A stretch of DNA of 38,691 nucleotides from contig MWBW01000027.1 in NCBI GenBank assembly GCA_002069725.1, positions 1 through 38,691 on the forward strand, read 5' to 3'. Below are positions 25,489 to 37,761 of the stretch, one piece after another (the stretch's first letter is position 1; each line of letters opens with the position of its first letter). A program made the translations under genes and the position numbers. This DNA comes from Firmicutes bacterium ADurb.Bin248 (lineage in GTDB: Bacteria; Bacillota; Clostridia; Christensenellales; CAG-138). The notes beneath the pieces are model-generated. The model saw only the letters and a program-made list of their open reading frames with translations. It did no database searches and was not told the origin of the DNA.

Positions 25489-25583
25489 GCGCGGATTCGC
25501 CGCGCCTTTGGACGCGTTGCACGCAATTTGCCACCTCCGCCCAAAGGATTTCCCGCCGCGCCCGCGAATATATAAGAGGTCGA

Positions 25584-26057
25584 ATGAAAAAGCCGCCGGA
25601 GAAGGATATGCGCTGCCGCACCCATGCGCTCAACGAGCTGAAAACCTACAAGTATGTCGTCGTTCTCTCTTTCTATCGCGGAAAGATACTGCTCAGCCGC
25701 CACAGGAACCGCGATACGTGGGAGACGCAGGGCGGCCACATCGAGCGGGGCGAAACCCCGCTCGACGCCGCGAAGCGCGAGCTCTATGAGGAAAGCGGCG
25801 CGACGCGCTTTACCATAGAGCCTGCGTTCGACTATTGGGCGGGAAACGGGACGGACGAGTCCAACGGCATGGTGTTTGTCGCCCGCGTCGAGAAACTCGC
25901 CGATCTGCCCGACAAAGAGATGCGCGAGGTCGGCCTTTTCGACGCGCTGCCGGACGCGCTGACCTATCCGGATATCACGCCGCGGCTGTTCGAGCGCTCG
26001 GGTATGCTTCCGGGGACGGGCGGCGGCGGGCGTGCGGATGCCGAGGAGGACGTATGA
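25584..26057 (+). CDS. NUDIX hydrolase
   Basis: A protein of up to 157 residues with a complete NUDIX box, GHIERGE, seven residues, RELYEESG, followed by the usual beta strands; it would cleave a nucleoside-diphosphate-linked substrate with a divalent metal. Two starts are possible: ATG 25584, with AGAGG close upstream, or ATG 25608, with a better-spaced GGAGAAGGA. The longer one is listed. A TATATAA element at about 25569 could be a -10. The stop overlaps the ATG of the DUF1905 gene (ATGA), so the two are coupled. Confidence 0.88.
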   Translation: MKKPPEKDMRCRTHALNELKTYKYVVVLSFYRGKILLSRHRNRDTWETQGGHIERGETPLDAAKRELYEESGATRFTIEPAFDYWAGNGTDESNGMVFVARVEKLADLPDKEMREVGLFDALPDALTYPDITPRLFERSGMLPGTGGGGRADAEEDV

Positions 26058-26344
26058 ATCCCAAAACCTATGAATTTACGGCCGTGATCCGAAAGAATCC
26101 CGACATCGACGCCGCGTACGTCGAGGTTCCGTTCGACGTGAAAAAGGAATTCGGCAAAGGGCGGGTGCCCGTCCGCGCCACGTTCGACGGCGCGCCGTAC
26201 GACGGGAGCGTCGTGAATATGGGCGTGAGGAACGCCGACGGCTCCGTCTGCCACATCATAGGGCTTCGCAAGGACATCCGCGCCCTAATAGGCAAGCATC
26301 CGGGCGAGAGCGTATGCGTCACGCTCAAAGAGCGCGAAAAATAG
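26054..26344 (+). CDS. DUF1905 domain protein
   Basis: A 96-residue protein covering a single DUF1905 domain: [38 protein letters not shown] and [19 protein letters not shown] are typical. The domain forms a small beta-barrel of unknown function, often fused to or encoded beside a YdeI-like domain. It begins within the NUDIX stop codon, with GAGGA upstream. Confidence 0.88.
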   Translation: MNPKTYEFTAVIRKNPDIDAAYVEVPFDVKKEFGKGRVPVRATFDGAPYDGSVVNMGVRNADGSVCHIIGLRKDIRALIGKHPGESVCVTLKEREK

Positions 26345-26433
26345 CCCGGCGCGGACGCGGGCCGCATCCATCGAGGCCGATCGCGCATACTGAAGAACGA
26401 CGCCGTAACGAACCGCGCCGACAGGAGGACCAT

Positions 26434-26961
26434 ATGCCCAAAGCCCGCAGGATGCTCAGCGACTGGAACGCGCCGTATATACAGGCGCTCGCGCGGCTTA
26501 TCGAAACGCAGAGCAAGGCGACGCTCGCGAACTGGGCGCTCGATTACGCGCAGAGCGCAGTGCTGCCGATGTGGAGCGCGCGCCGGCCGGACGATTCGCG
26601 CCCGCGGGATGCGCTCGCCGCCGCGCGGGCATGGCTCGCGGGGGAAATCAAGCTGCCGCGGGCGAAGAGCGCGATACTCGCGTGCCACGAAGCCGCGCGC
26701 GAAGCCGACGCCGACCCCGCGGCGCAGGCCGCCGCGCGGACGATCGGCCAGTGCGCGGCGACGATCCATTCGGCGCGGCATTGCATCGGGCTTGCGCTGT
26801 ACGGCGCGCTCGCGGTCGCCTACGACGATCTCGGGACCAAAGCGCCGTGGGCGCAACTGGAGCAACGCGCCGCCGAGGAATGCGGCCGCATGCTTGCGGC
26901 GCTGCGCGCCGTGGCCGTGGAAGACGAACCGAATCCGGCGAAGATCAATTGGAACTGCTAA
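26434..26961 (+). CDS. Putative immunity protein (Imm5-like)
   Basis: A 175-residue, mostly helical, Ala-rich protein. The pattern ATLANWALDYAQSAVLP, RPRDALAAARAWLAGEIKLP, QAAARTIGQCAATIHSARH and the C-terminal EDEPNPAKINWNC matches proteins annotated as putative immunity proteins (Imm5-like, PF14423) of polymorphic-toxin systems. No toxin gene is adjacent, so it is an orphan here. AGGAGG lies six bases upstream of the ATG. The stop codon is only five bases from a decayed CRISPR repeat. Confidence 0.75.
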   Translation: MPKARRMLSDWNAPYIQALARLIETQSKATLANWALDYAQSAVLPMWSARRPDDSRPRDALAAARAWLAGEIKLPRAKSAILACHEAAREADADPAAQAAARTIGQCAATIHSARHCIGLALYGALAVAYDDLGTKAPWAQLEQRAAEECGRMLAALRAVAVEDEPNPAKINWNC

Positions 26962-26966
26962 GAGGA

Positions 26967-26999
26967 ACTGCTTGCGGCGCTTTCCGCGGAGAAGGCGAC
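26967..26999 (-). repeat. Decayed outermost CRISPR repeat
   Basis: The 23 bases 26977-26999 match the stem-loop and end of the array repeat at 19 of 23 positions (mismatches mostly C to T and G to A). The ten bases before are degenerate. The following 35 bases (27000-27034) are exactly one spacer length before the first clear repeat, so this is an eroded trailer-end unit. Confidence 0.65.
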
Positions 27000-27034
27000 A
27001 AGTCGATGACCTCCGCCGCGCTCCGCCACGGTTT

Positions 27035-30000
27035 ATTTCAATCCACGCCCTCCGCGGGGAGGGCGACCTGCGCCGCCTTGATCTTCTGCTGCATCTGCAA
27101 CGATTTCAATCCGCGCCCTCCGCGGGGAGGGCGACTGTCCCGTTACCCAGGCGGTCAGGCGCTCCGGTAATTTCAATCCGCGCCCTCCGCGGGGAGGGCG
27201 ACCTAATAATCCGAGCACTAGCGCGATGAAGTACAATTTCAATCCGCGCCCTCCGCGGGGGGGGCGACCATAAATCTGGGATAGATGCAATGCGGCGCAA
27301 ACATTTCAATCCGCGCCCTCCGCGGGGAGGGCGACCCAGGCTGACGGCGTCACGTTCGCCGAGGTCAGCAAATTTCAATCCGCGCCCTCCGCGGGGAGGG
27401 CGACCTATCGCTTGCCGGCATGTACACGCCCTCTAAATCATTTCAATCCGCGCCCTCCGCGGGGAGGGCGACGTTTGCTTCGTGGTCGTGTTGGCTTTCA
27501 CAGCGATTTCAATCCGCGCCCTCCGCGGGGAGGGCGACGAACCCGTGAATGATCTTACGCAAGACGACGCGGAATTTCAATCCGCGCCCTCCGCGGGGAG
27601 GGCGACTATTCGGCTTATGGGCAATAGCCACGATCATCACATTTCAATCCGCGCCCTCCGCGGGGAGGGCGACACCGCACGGCGAACCTGTTTTATGCGC
27701 AATGCACATTTCAATCCACGCCCTCCGCGAGGAGGGCGACGGTTGCCGATAATCTCGTTGATACTGCAGGAAAAATTTCAATCCACGCCCTCCGCGAGGA
27801 GGGCGACCGTGACGCACAGCAAAACGAAGCCACGCAGCAGACATTTCAATCCACGCCCTCCGCGAGGAGGGCGACCACGATGCCGTCCACGACGAGCCTC
27901 TTGGCCCGCTATTTCAATCCACGCCCTCCGCGAGGAGGGCGACTGCAAAGAATGTGCAGAAAAAGCCCTGAACACAAATTTCAATCCACGCCCTCCGCGA
28001 GGAGGGCGACTATGCCCTATGTTTGGGGCTAAATGGCTGCCACGATTTCAATCCACGCCCTCCGCGAGGAGGGCGACTGTAAAAACCCAGTAATAGTTTA
28101 TCAGATCAGGAATTTCAATCCACGCCCTCCGCGAGGAGGGCGACCGGCCAGCGTCGCGCTGCCCGCCTGTACCGCATAATTTCAATCCACGCCCTCCGCG
28201 AGGAGGGCGACCACCATTCCATCAAGCGATTTGGTCATACCTTCCGATTTCAATCCACGCCCTCCGCGAGGAGGGCGACAAGCCGCATGCTGGCAAGTAT
28301 AAGAGCCACGAAAGATTTCAATCCACGCCCTCCGCGAGGAGGGCGACCCCTTGCGAGTGACGATCCCGGAAGTGTAGATGTATTTCAATCCACGCCCTCC
28401 GCGAGGAGGGCGACGGGAAAGCGATCATCCACGCAAAAATGCGCTTGGATTTCAATCCACGCCCTCCGCGAGGAGGGCGACGCCGTTTGGGATGTGGTAG
28501 GCGGAGGCAAGCGGAATTTCAATCCACGCCCTCCGCGAGGAGGGCGACCCCGCATCCACGCCAACGGTATTTCAATCCACGCCCTCCGCGAGGAGGGCGA
28601 CCTCGTCGCAGCGGTCGAGTATTTCAAGCCCCATTTATTTCAATCCACGCCCTCCGCGAGGAGGGCGACCACAGCCGCAAACAATCCTGACAACGGTAAA
28701 CAATGATTTCAATCCACGCCCTCCGCGAGGAGGGCGACCTCGCCCCCTTTCTCAAAAATAATGCGCAGTTGATTTCAATCCACGCCCTCCGCGAGGAGGG
28801 CGACGAGATGTGCGGAGACTGGAAAGAGATTACCGAAATTTCAATCCACGCCCTCCGCGAGGAGGGCGACATGAGCAACAACTCTTTATATGATGAGTCA
28901 GAGCATTTCAATCCACGCCCTCCGCGAGGAGGGCGACCAGATCGGACAATCTTACTCTAGCAAAACATGCGGTATTTCAATCCACGCCCTCCGCGAGGAG
29001 GGCGACCTAGACAGTTTGATTATGTCAGCAGACAGCGGATATTTCAATCCACGCCCTCCGCGAGGAGGGCGACATGGATGGTCGATGATAAACAATATGT
29101 TTGTGACATTTCAATCCACGCCCTCCGCGAGGAGGGCGACCTCGGCGGCGAATGCGAACAACACGCTCGGCAACGATTTCAATCCACGCCCTCCGCGAGG
29201 AGGGCGACATACGGTGGATACTATCCGAACGCTTTACTTGAAACATTTCAATCCACGCCCTCCGCGAGGAGGGCGACTTGTAGGGGCAATAAGACACCTG
29301 AATATATCTGGGTTATTTCAATCCACGCCCTCCGCGAGGAGGGCGACACGGCATTTTCAAAAACGAGGATGGCTTTACCCAAAATTTCAATCCACGCCCT
29401 CCGCGAGGAGGGCGACAAGACCTGCCCGGATACGCTTGCCGCGCTGGCGAGATTTCAATCCACGCCCTCCGCGAGGAGGGCGACCCTCTGAGAGCCTCTA
29501 GGAGCCGCCGATATACTATTTCAATCCACGCCCTCCGCGAGGAGGGCGACTTCCTGGACTTCACGAGCCGATTATATCAATTCAATTTCAATCCACGCCC
29601 TCCGCGAGGAGGGCGACTAGCCTGCGATACGGTGGGCCAAGCACCACAAATATTTCAATCCACGCCCTCCGCGAGGAGGGCGACGCGCCGCCGCATGAAT
29701 GGGTTATGGATTATTATCATTTCAATCCACGCCCTCCGCGAGGAGGGCGACCATTGAAGAACTCGCGAATGATATAAAGGAAAATATTTCAATCCACGCC
29801 CTCCGCGAGGAGGGCGACTCAGTACAGCGCACAGGTCAACACAAGCGTTGACATTTCAATCCACGCCCTCCGCGAGGAGGGCGACTGATGTGATTATCCA
29901 GCTGCGGGATCGTGAGACAATTTCAATCCACGCCCTCCGCGAGGAGGGCGACGCCAACGAACCTAGACAATTACATATCCGGGGAAATTTCAATCCACGC

Positions 30001-33000
30001 CCTCCGCGAGGAGGGCGACGTGTTTATGACACAACAAAAAATCATATAAGAGAGATTTCAATCCACGCCCTCCGCGAGGAGGGCGACCACTCACACCGTG
30101 AGTCGCGCATCGGATTGCATGATTTCAATCCACGCCCTCCGCGAGGAGGGCGACGATTCGCTGATATAAACATCCACATCTCCGCGCAAATTTCAATCCA
30201 CGCCCTCCGCGAGGAGGGCGACGCTGATCGCACTGGCCGTGGTCATTGCAATTATTCTCATTTCAATCCACGCCCTCCGCGAGGAGGGCGACCACTGACG
30301 CGCTGCAGGCGCTGCTCTTGGCCGATGATTTCAATCCACGCCCTCCGCGAGGAGGGCGACCCCGCAGTCGGCGCAGGATTCGGCGTACTCGCTGATTTCA
30401 ATCCACGCCCTCCGCGAGGAGGGCGACGCATACTGTACGAATTGTGGCGCGGAAACCGATTATTTCAATCCACGCCCTCCGCGAGGAGGGCGACGTGAGG
30501 CGATGTTGTTTAAGCGTTCGACCGTTGATTTCAATCCACGCCCTCCGCGAGGAGGGCGACGCCGCCGCCGACCTGATCGAATCTCTGCAAACTGATTTCA
30601 ATCCACGCCCTCCGCGAGGAGGGCGACGCCCATGAGCACGCCGAAAAGGCTCGACAGCGCGAATTTCAATCCACGCCCTCCGCGAGGAGGGCGACCACCG
30701 CCTCTTTTGCCGCCGCCCGGCTCTCTCGGGATTTCAATCCACGCCCTCCGCGAGGAGGGCGACCCCGGACTGCGTCCGCTTCGGCCAATGTCAAAACATT
30801 TCAATCCACGCCCTCCGCGAGGAGGGCGACTAACGCTATGTGCCGATTGTCACAAAAAGGTTCACATTTCAATCCACGCCCTCCGCGAGGAGGGCGACGT
30901 GCCCGCCCCGTAATGCGTGCCCCATTTGTTGTATTTCAATCCACGCCCTCCGCGAGGAGGGCGACATCATCGGCCTCGGTCGGTTTGTCGTAGAGCGGGA
31001 ATTTCAATCCACGCCCTCCGCGAGGAGGGCGACGGTCGAAGCCGAGCTCTTTGAGATACAGCCATCCATTTCAATCCACGCCCTCCGCGAGGAGGGCGAC
31101 TCTATCCGTCCAGCGGACATGATGGCTGACGCTATATTTCAATCCACGCCCTCCGCGAGGAGGGCGACCATAGCTTATCAGAAGATCGCTGAAAATTCAA
31201 GAATTTCAATCCACGCCCTCCGCGAGGAGGGCGACCTGTCTACGCCCTCTACGCCGGGATAGTGCCACTATTTCAATCCACGCCCTCCGCGAGGAGGGCG
31301 ACTAAGGCCCATTGTAATATTCTCGAGATCGGCGAGATTTCAATCCACGCCCTCCGCGAGGAGGGCGACCCTTGTTCAGCGAGTTTATAAGAAAGGAGTA
31401 TGCGGATTTCAATCCACGCCCTCCGCGAGGAGGGCGACAACAAAGAGCGGAAACGGCGGAACAAGGAGGGCGACGGCAAAGTCAACACACCGAAAACCAT
31501 CGCCCGGAATTTCAATCCACGCCCTCCGCGAGGAGGGCGACTGTGGACGGAAAAGTCGCTCAGGCCGTTGCCGGAACATTTCAATCCACGCCCTCCGCGA
31601 GGAGGGCGACCCGTACTTGCTCAACCTCCGTTTCACCATCAATAGATTTCAATCCACGCCCTCCGCGAGGAGGGCGACGACTTAAAAGCGCTGATTGCGA
31701 GAGTAATTACAAAATTTCAATCCACGCCCTCCGCGAGGAGGGCGACTGTCCCACGTAATCCCCATGTAGTTCCCGCTCATATTTCAATCCACGCCCTCCG
31801 CGAGGAGGGCGACGCTGTCGGTTGATCGAAAGTGCGCTGACGGGTGCATTTCAATCCACGCCCTCCGCGAGGAGGGCGACCACATTGGCCGCAAGCGCTG
31901 CCGCCGCGCCGGAATTTCAATCCACGCCCTCCGCGAGGAGGGCGACCGTCGAACCGCTTAAAATGACCGTATCAAAATATCTATTTCAATCCACGCCCTC
32001 CGCGAGGAGGGCGACTTCCTGTGGCCGTCGCTCGCATTGATATCCGTTGAATTTCAATCCACGCCCTCCGCGAGGAGGGCGACCAAAGGCAATCTGGTAT
32101 TCTTCGACGTACCGCAGATTTCAATCCACGCCCTCCGCGAGGAGGGCGACGCGGTACGGAGGTCAAATACTTCGACGAATTTATATTTCAATCCACGCCC
32201 TCCGCGAGGAGGGCGACGATATTATTGGATGCACGGCAAATCTATTTTATGATTTCAATCCACGCCCTCCGCGAGGAGGGCGACCGTCCGGGCTGACGCT
32301 GATATCCTCGCATGGCTCAAATTTCAATCCACGCCCTCCGCGAGGAGGGCGACGGGACTGGTCAGATGAGTTTGTGAAGCTCATGCAATTTCAATCCACG
32401 CCCTCCGCGAGGAGGGCGACAGGTACATGGCCGATACGGTGATCTATCTCATCAAATTTCAATCCACGCCCTCCGCGAGGAGGGCGACCGGTTCGGGGGC
32501 GGAGCCGTTAATCCGCCCCAGTAATTTCAATCCACGCCCTCCGCGAGGAGGGCGACATTCCATTCGATTTATATAATGCCTTTGCTGGTTTATTTCAATC
32601 CACGCCCTCCGCGAGGAGGGCGACTCCAGCGATATGCGCTCCGTGCCGTCCGGGGCGTATTTCAATCCACGCCCTCCGCGAGGAGGGCGACAAGTTCCGA
32701 GACGACCAATCAGCCTAAACGCAAGAAAATTTCAATCCACGCCCTCCGCGAGGAGGGCGACTAGCTTCCGCCCGCACATGGGGCAAAAATGAATTATTTC
32801 AATCCACGCCCTCCGCGAGGAGGGCGACGCTTGATCGTGACGTTGATCGTGTAGCGCGTCCTGCCATTTCAATCCACGCCCTCCGCGAGGAGGGCGACCA
32901 CCACAGCGCCCTCCATGCCGGCAAAAGATGAAAAATTTCAATCCACGCCCTCCGCGAGGAGGGCGACTGATGAGGCCCGAATAGGCCATTTTGTCTTTCT

Positions 33001-36000
33001 TATTTCAATCCACGCCCTCCGCGAGGAGGGCGACAGCGTCCTAAACTATGTCGAGAGCATCCTGAACGATTTCAATCCACGCCCTCCGCGAGGAGGGCGA
33101 CAGCCGCCGCCCGTTCCATGGCGCGAGGGCGTCGAACATTTCAATCCACGCCCTCCGCGAGGAGGGCGACAGAACATAAGGTGAACTGGAAAACCATCCA
33201 AGAATTTCAATCCACGCCCTCCGCGAGGAGGGCGACGTCCGCGTGGTACGGCAATCTTGTGCTCGCGGAGCTATTTCAATCCACGCCCTCCGCGAGGAGG
33301 GCGACGTTTTAACAGTGCACCAAAAATGAAGCATAAAAAATTTCAATCCACGCCCTCCGCGAGGAGGGCGACTAGGCTGTTCCCTCGCCAGCGCGGCGAG
33401 GGTAACAATTTCAATCCACGCCCTCCGCGAGGAGGGCGACGTGGGAACAGGTTGAGCGCGCACACCGTGGACGATTTCAATCCACGCCCTCCGCGAGGAG
33501 GGCGACCCCCGATGATCGCTGAAATGATGGCGGTCGTGACATTTCAATCCACGCCCTCCGCGAGGAGGGCGACGCGGGCTGTGCGCTCGCAAGCGCGGCG
33601 AGGGTAACAATTTCAATCCACGCCCTCCGCGAGGAGGGCGACGAGTTCACGCCCACGTTTGCAACGCTTGCTGTCGATTTCAATCCACGCCCTCCGCGAG
33701 GAGGGCGACGGCGTTGCCGTTATCGGCAAGTATGTGGACGCGGATTTCAATCCACGCCCTCCGCGAGGAGGGCGACTACGACCAGTTGACGTCGGTGGGC
33801 ACGAACAGCGATTTCAATCCACGCCCTCCGCGAGGAGGGCGACGCGCCGCGCGCCGTTGACGAAGCGGCTATAAAACATTTCAATCCACGCCCTCCGCGA
33901 GGAGGGCGACCAGCCGCATCGGCCGCAAGCGACGGGAAACCCAAATTTCAATCCACGCCCTCCGCGAGGAGGGCGACGCGCCGCGCGCCGTTGACGAAGC
34001 GGCTATAAAACATTTCAATCCACGCCCTCCGCGAGGAGGGCGACGTCGTATCCACGGATGACGAAATCCCCCGCGATATTTCAATCCACGCCCTCCGCGA
34101 GGAGGGCGACACGGGTGCGCTACCTCTATCGACAAATACGGCAAATTTCAATCCACGCCCTCCGCGAGGAGGGCGACGCGCCGTGTACCAGCTCTCCGCG
34201 TCCTGTATGGCATTTCAATCCACGCCCTCCGCGAGGAGGGCGACTTGGACAAACGGGCGGTGGAGCGACGTTTCAATATATTTCAATCCACGCCCTCCGC
34301 GAGGAGGGCGACACGGGAGCGCCCGCGTCGCAAACCAAAGCCTACGGATTTCAATCCACGCCCTCCGCGAGGAGGGCGACCCACGACCGCCGAAAAGCAG
34401 GAAACTGACGTAGCATTTCAATCCACGCCCTCCGCGAGGAGGGCGACAATCAACGTCGGTGCCGCCTGTCCAGTCACCGAGCATTTCAATCCACGCCCTC
34501 CGCGAGGAGGGCGACCTTCGACCCGGCGCTGCCCGAGCTGATCCTCGCCATTTCAATCCACGCCCTCCGCGAGGAGGGCGACTTTTTCGCGCCCAGTGCA
34601 TCCTGCATGGCTTCCTCATTTCAATCCACGCCCTCCGCGAGGAGGGCGACTCACCTTCAATCCCGACCCTGACCGGCCATGGCGGATTTCAATCCACGCC
34701 CTCCGCGAGGAGGGCGACTGGCGTGACATCCTATACGCAGGGGATGGAACTGGCATTTCAATCCACGCCCTCCGCGAGGAGGGCGACTGTAGCCCCCAGC
34801 ACCTTGCCCTTGAGTGGCGCGAATTTCAATCCACGCCCTCCGCGAGGAGGGCGACACCGATAGCTTTGTCGATCCAACAGGAGTTGACGAATTTCAATCC
34901 ACGCCCTCCGCGAGGAGGGCGACCGGTCCTGCGGTGCAAACAGTGGCCGAACAACTCTGATTTCAATCCACGCCCTCCGCGAGGAGGGCGACGGTTATGC
35001 CCGCTATGACGGTATGCCCGTGTTCGGATTTCAATCCACGCCCTCCGCGAGGAGGGCGACGCCAGCGCGCCGGTAACAGGCACGGCGGCACGTTTTATTT
35101 CAATCCACGCCCTCCGCGAGGAGGGCGACTTTTACAAAAAATCGCAGGGATTCCGTCGGATAGAATTTCAATCCACGCCCTCCGCGAGGAGGGCGACGAC
35201 CGGCGCATCAAGAACGAGCTATCCCGAAAGATATTTCAATCCACGCCCTCCGCGAGGAGGGCGACCGCCGAGGCAGAATCGGCCGCAAGCGCCGTCAACA
35301 TTTCAATCCACGCCCTCCGCGAGGAGGGCGACATACCAAAATTTAACAAAAAACTCTGATTCGAGAATTTCAATCCACGCCCTCCGCGAGGAGGGCGACC
35401 GCGGTCGAAACGTGCGACGCAGGCGTTTAACGCTTATTTCAATCCACGCCCTCCGCGAGGAGGGCGACATTGCCGAGCTGGGCATTGCCAAACCGGACTA
35501 TTCATTTCAATCCACGCCCTCCGCGAGGAGGGCGACGTCGGGATTATGGAGATAAGAGCCGTAAAGACTATTTCAATCCACGCCCTCCGCGAGGAGGGCG
35601 ACTTTATTTCCGTAAACATTTACACCCTGATATATCATTTCAATCCACGCCCTCCGCGAGGAGGGCGACCGGGTTCAGCCGGAAATACCAGTTCGGCGAA
35701 ATGATTTCAATCCACGCCCTCCGCGAGGAGGGCGACGCGACTTCCCCGTCCAGCGTCGCGGTGTCCGCGTATTTCAATCCACGCCCTCCGCGAGGAGGGC
35801 GACGGGATAACAAGAACGGCGAAAGTGAACACGCCGATTTCAATCCACGCCCTCCGCGAGGAGGGCGACGAGCTTCGGGCGACCTTCCGCGAACAGCAAA
35901 AGGATTTCAATCCACGCCCTCCGCGAGGAGGGCGACTGCCACGGCTCCGGCCACGCCGCCCTTGTAAAAATTTCAATCCACGCCCTCCGCGAGGAGGGCG

Positions 36001-37761
36001 ACGATCCCGTGACGGACTTTTTCACGGTTGTCACATGATTTCAATCCACGCCCTCCGCGAGGAGGGCGACCCGAGGCTGCGGGGGTGCTATGCTGACGCA
36101 CTTATCATTTCAATCCACGCCCTCCGCGAGGAGGGCGACAGCATCGACCGTATAGACCCGACGTGCGCCTTGATATTTCAATCCACGCCCTCCGCGAGGA
36201 GGGCGACGCTTTGAATGGCGAGGCCCACAGGAGGCCTGGAAAATTTCAATCCACGCCCTCCGCGAGGAGGGCGACGCGGCATCGTGTGGGTTCCCAACAC
36301 CCTGCTCGAATTTCAATCCACGCCCTCCGCGAGGAGGGCGACTGTTCTGCCGCGCCGTGCCGCCCACGCGACGCACGTATTTCAATCCACGCCCTCCGCG
36401 AGGAGGGCGACTGCGTGCGGAGGTGACCATGGCGACGATCAAGATATTTCAATCCACGCCCTCCGCGAGGAGGGCGACTGTGAGGCGATATTATTCAGGC
36501 GCTCGACCATTGATTTCAATCCACGCCCTCCGCGAGGAGGGCGACGTGTTGTTTCGCCTTATTTATCGGGTTTGAATTATTTCAATCCACGCCCTCCGCG
36601 AGGAGGGCGACGGGAATAATCGAGTAATTAAACACGAAGTAGGTATTTCAATCCACGCCCTCCGCGAGGAGGGCGACTGCCGCGCGTCTTGACGGCGCGC
36701 ACCTCGCCGAGATTTCAATCCACGCCCTCCGCGAGGAGGGCGACCACGCTCGCCATCATGGTGCCGTGGCCCATGTGGTCATTTCAATCCACGCCCTCCG
36801 CGAGGAGGGCGACTCCATCGGGCGCAGTCGGTCAGCCAGTAGGTGGCGATTTCAATCCACGCCCTCCGCGAGGAGGGCGACGATAAAGGCGAAGGACGAG
36901 TTTCAACGCTGTGCCATATTTCAATCCACGCCCTCCGCGAGGAGGGCGACGAGTGTCGACCTTCGCGCCTTGGGCGGCCTGCTCATTTCAATCCACGCCC
37001 TCCGCGAGGAGGGCGACCCCGTGCGACCGATGCGCTCGGCTATGGGCGAGAATTTCAATCCACGCCCTCCGCGAGGAGGGCGACCATGGCGGTCAATTCT
37101 TCCGTGATGGCAGGGTGGTATTTCAATCCACGCCCTCCGCGAGGAGGGCGACCGAGCGGCCCGAGGATCTCCATGATCGGCTCGAGATTTCAATCCACGC
37201 CCTCCGCGAGGAGGGCGACCTTGCAGCTTTACGAGCGCGAAACATCATCGATTAATTTCAATCCACGCCCTCCGCGAGGAGGGCGACAGTTTTGGTCTAT
37301 CACGTTGTACTTTACCCGGAAAATTTCAATCCACGCCCTCCGCGAGGAGGGCGACTAGCGCCGAACACAATATGATGCTTGTGGAGTACGCATTTCAATC
37401 CACGCCCTCCGCGAGGAGGGCGACTATCAAACTGATGATACAAGCGAGGGACAGCAAAAATTTCAATCCACGCCCTCCGCGAGGAGGGCGACGGCACAGC
37501 AAAGCAACGCGGATATGATTACAGGTATTTCAATCCACGCCCTCCGCGAGGAGGGCGACACCATTCGCAGAGGGTGTATAGCGCGGCAGAACTATTTCAA
37601 TCCACGCCCTCCGCGAGGAGGGCGACCTGGACAAGCGCATCGACAGCAAGCTTGAGCAGGTATTTCAATCCACGCCCTCCGCGAGGAGGGCGACAAGTCA
37701 ACGCGGTACAACGCATGGCGCAGGTGGTATTTCAATCCACGCCCTCCGCGAGGAGGGCGAC
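27035..37761 (-). CRISPR. Large type I-C-like CRISPR array, 159 repeats
   Basis: By my count 159 direct repeats of 33 bases and 158 spacers, mostly 33-36 bases, span 10.7 kb. The plus-strand repeat starts ATTTCAATCC, has the 8-bp stem CGCCCTCC/GGAGGGCG with loop GCGA, and ends GAC. On the minus strand it reads GTCGCC... to ...GGATTGAAAT, the classic type I-C form, so crRNAs are made from the minus strand and new spacers enter on the right. Repeats 2-10 (27103-27673) form a variant family with G for A before the stem and loop GCGG; repeat 1 has only the loop change, and repeat 4 also has an A to G change in the stem. From 27708 onward I saw no repeat variation. Irregular units: a 20-base spacer (28549-28568), a 70-base interval with a truncated repeat (31439-31508) and a duplicated spacer (33844-33877 and 33978-34011). 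No cas genes are in the window. Confidence 0.97.

Noticed and set aside
27674..27707. Possible boundary between two separate arrays at the repeat-family switch
   Set aside because: The spacing is that of a normal spacer, with no leader, gene or gap, so it is one continuous array in its present form.
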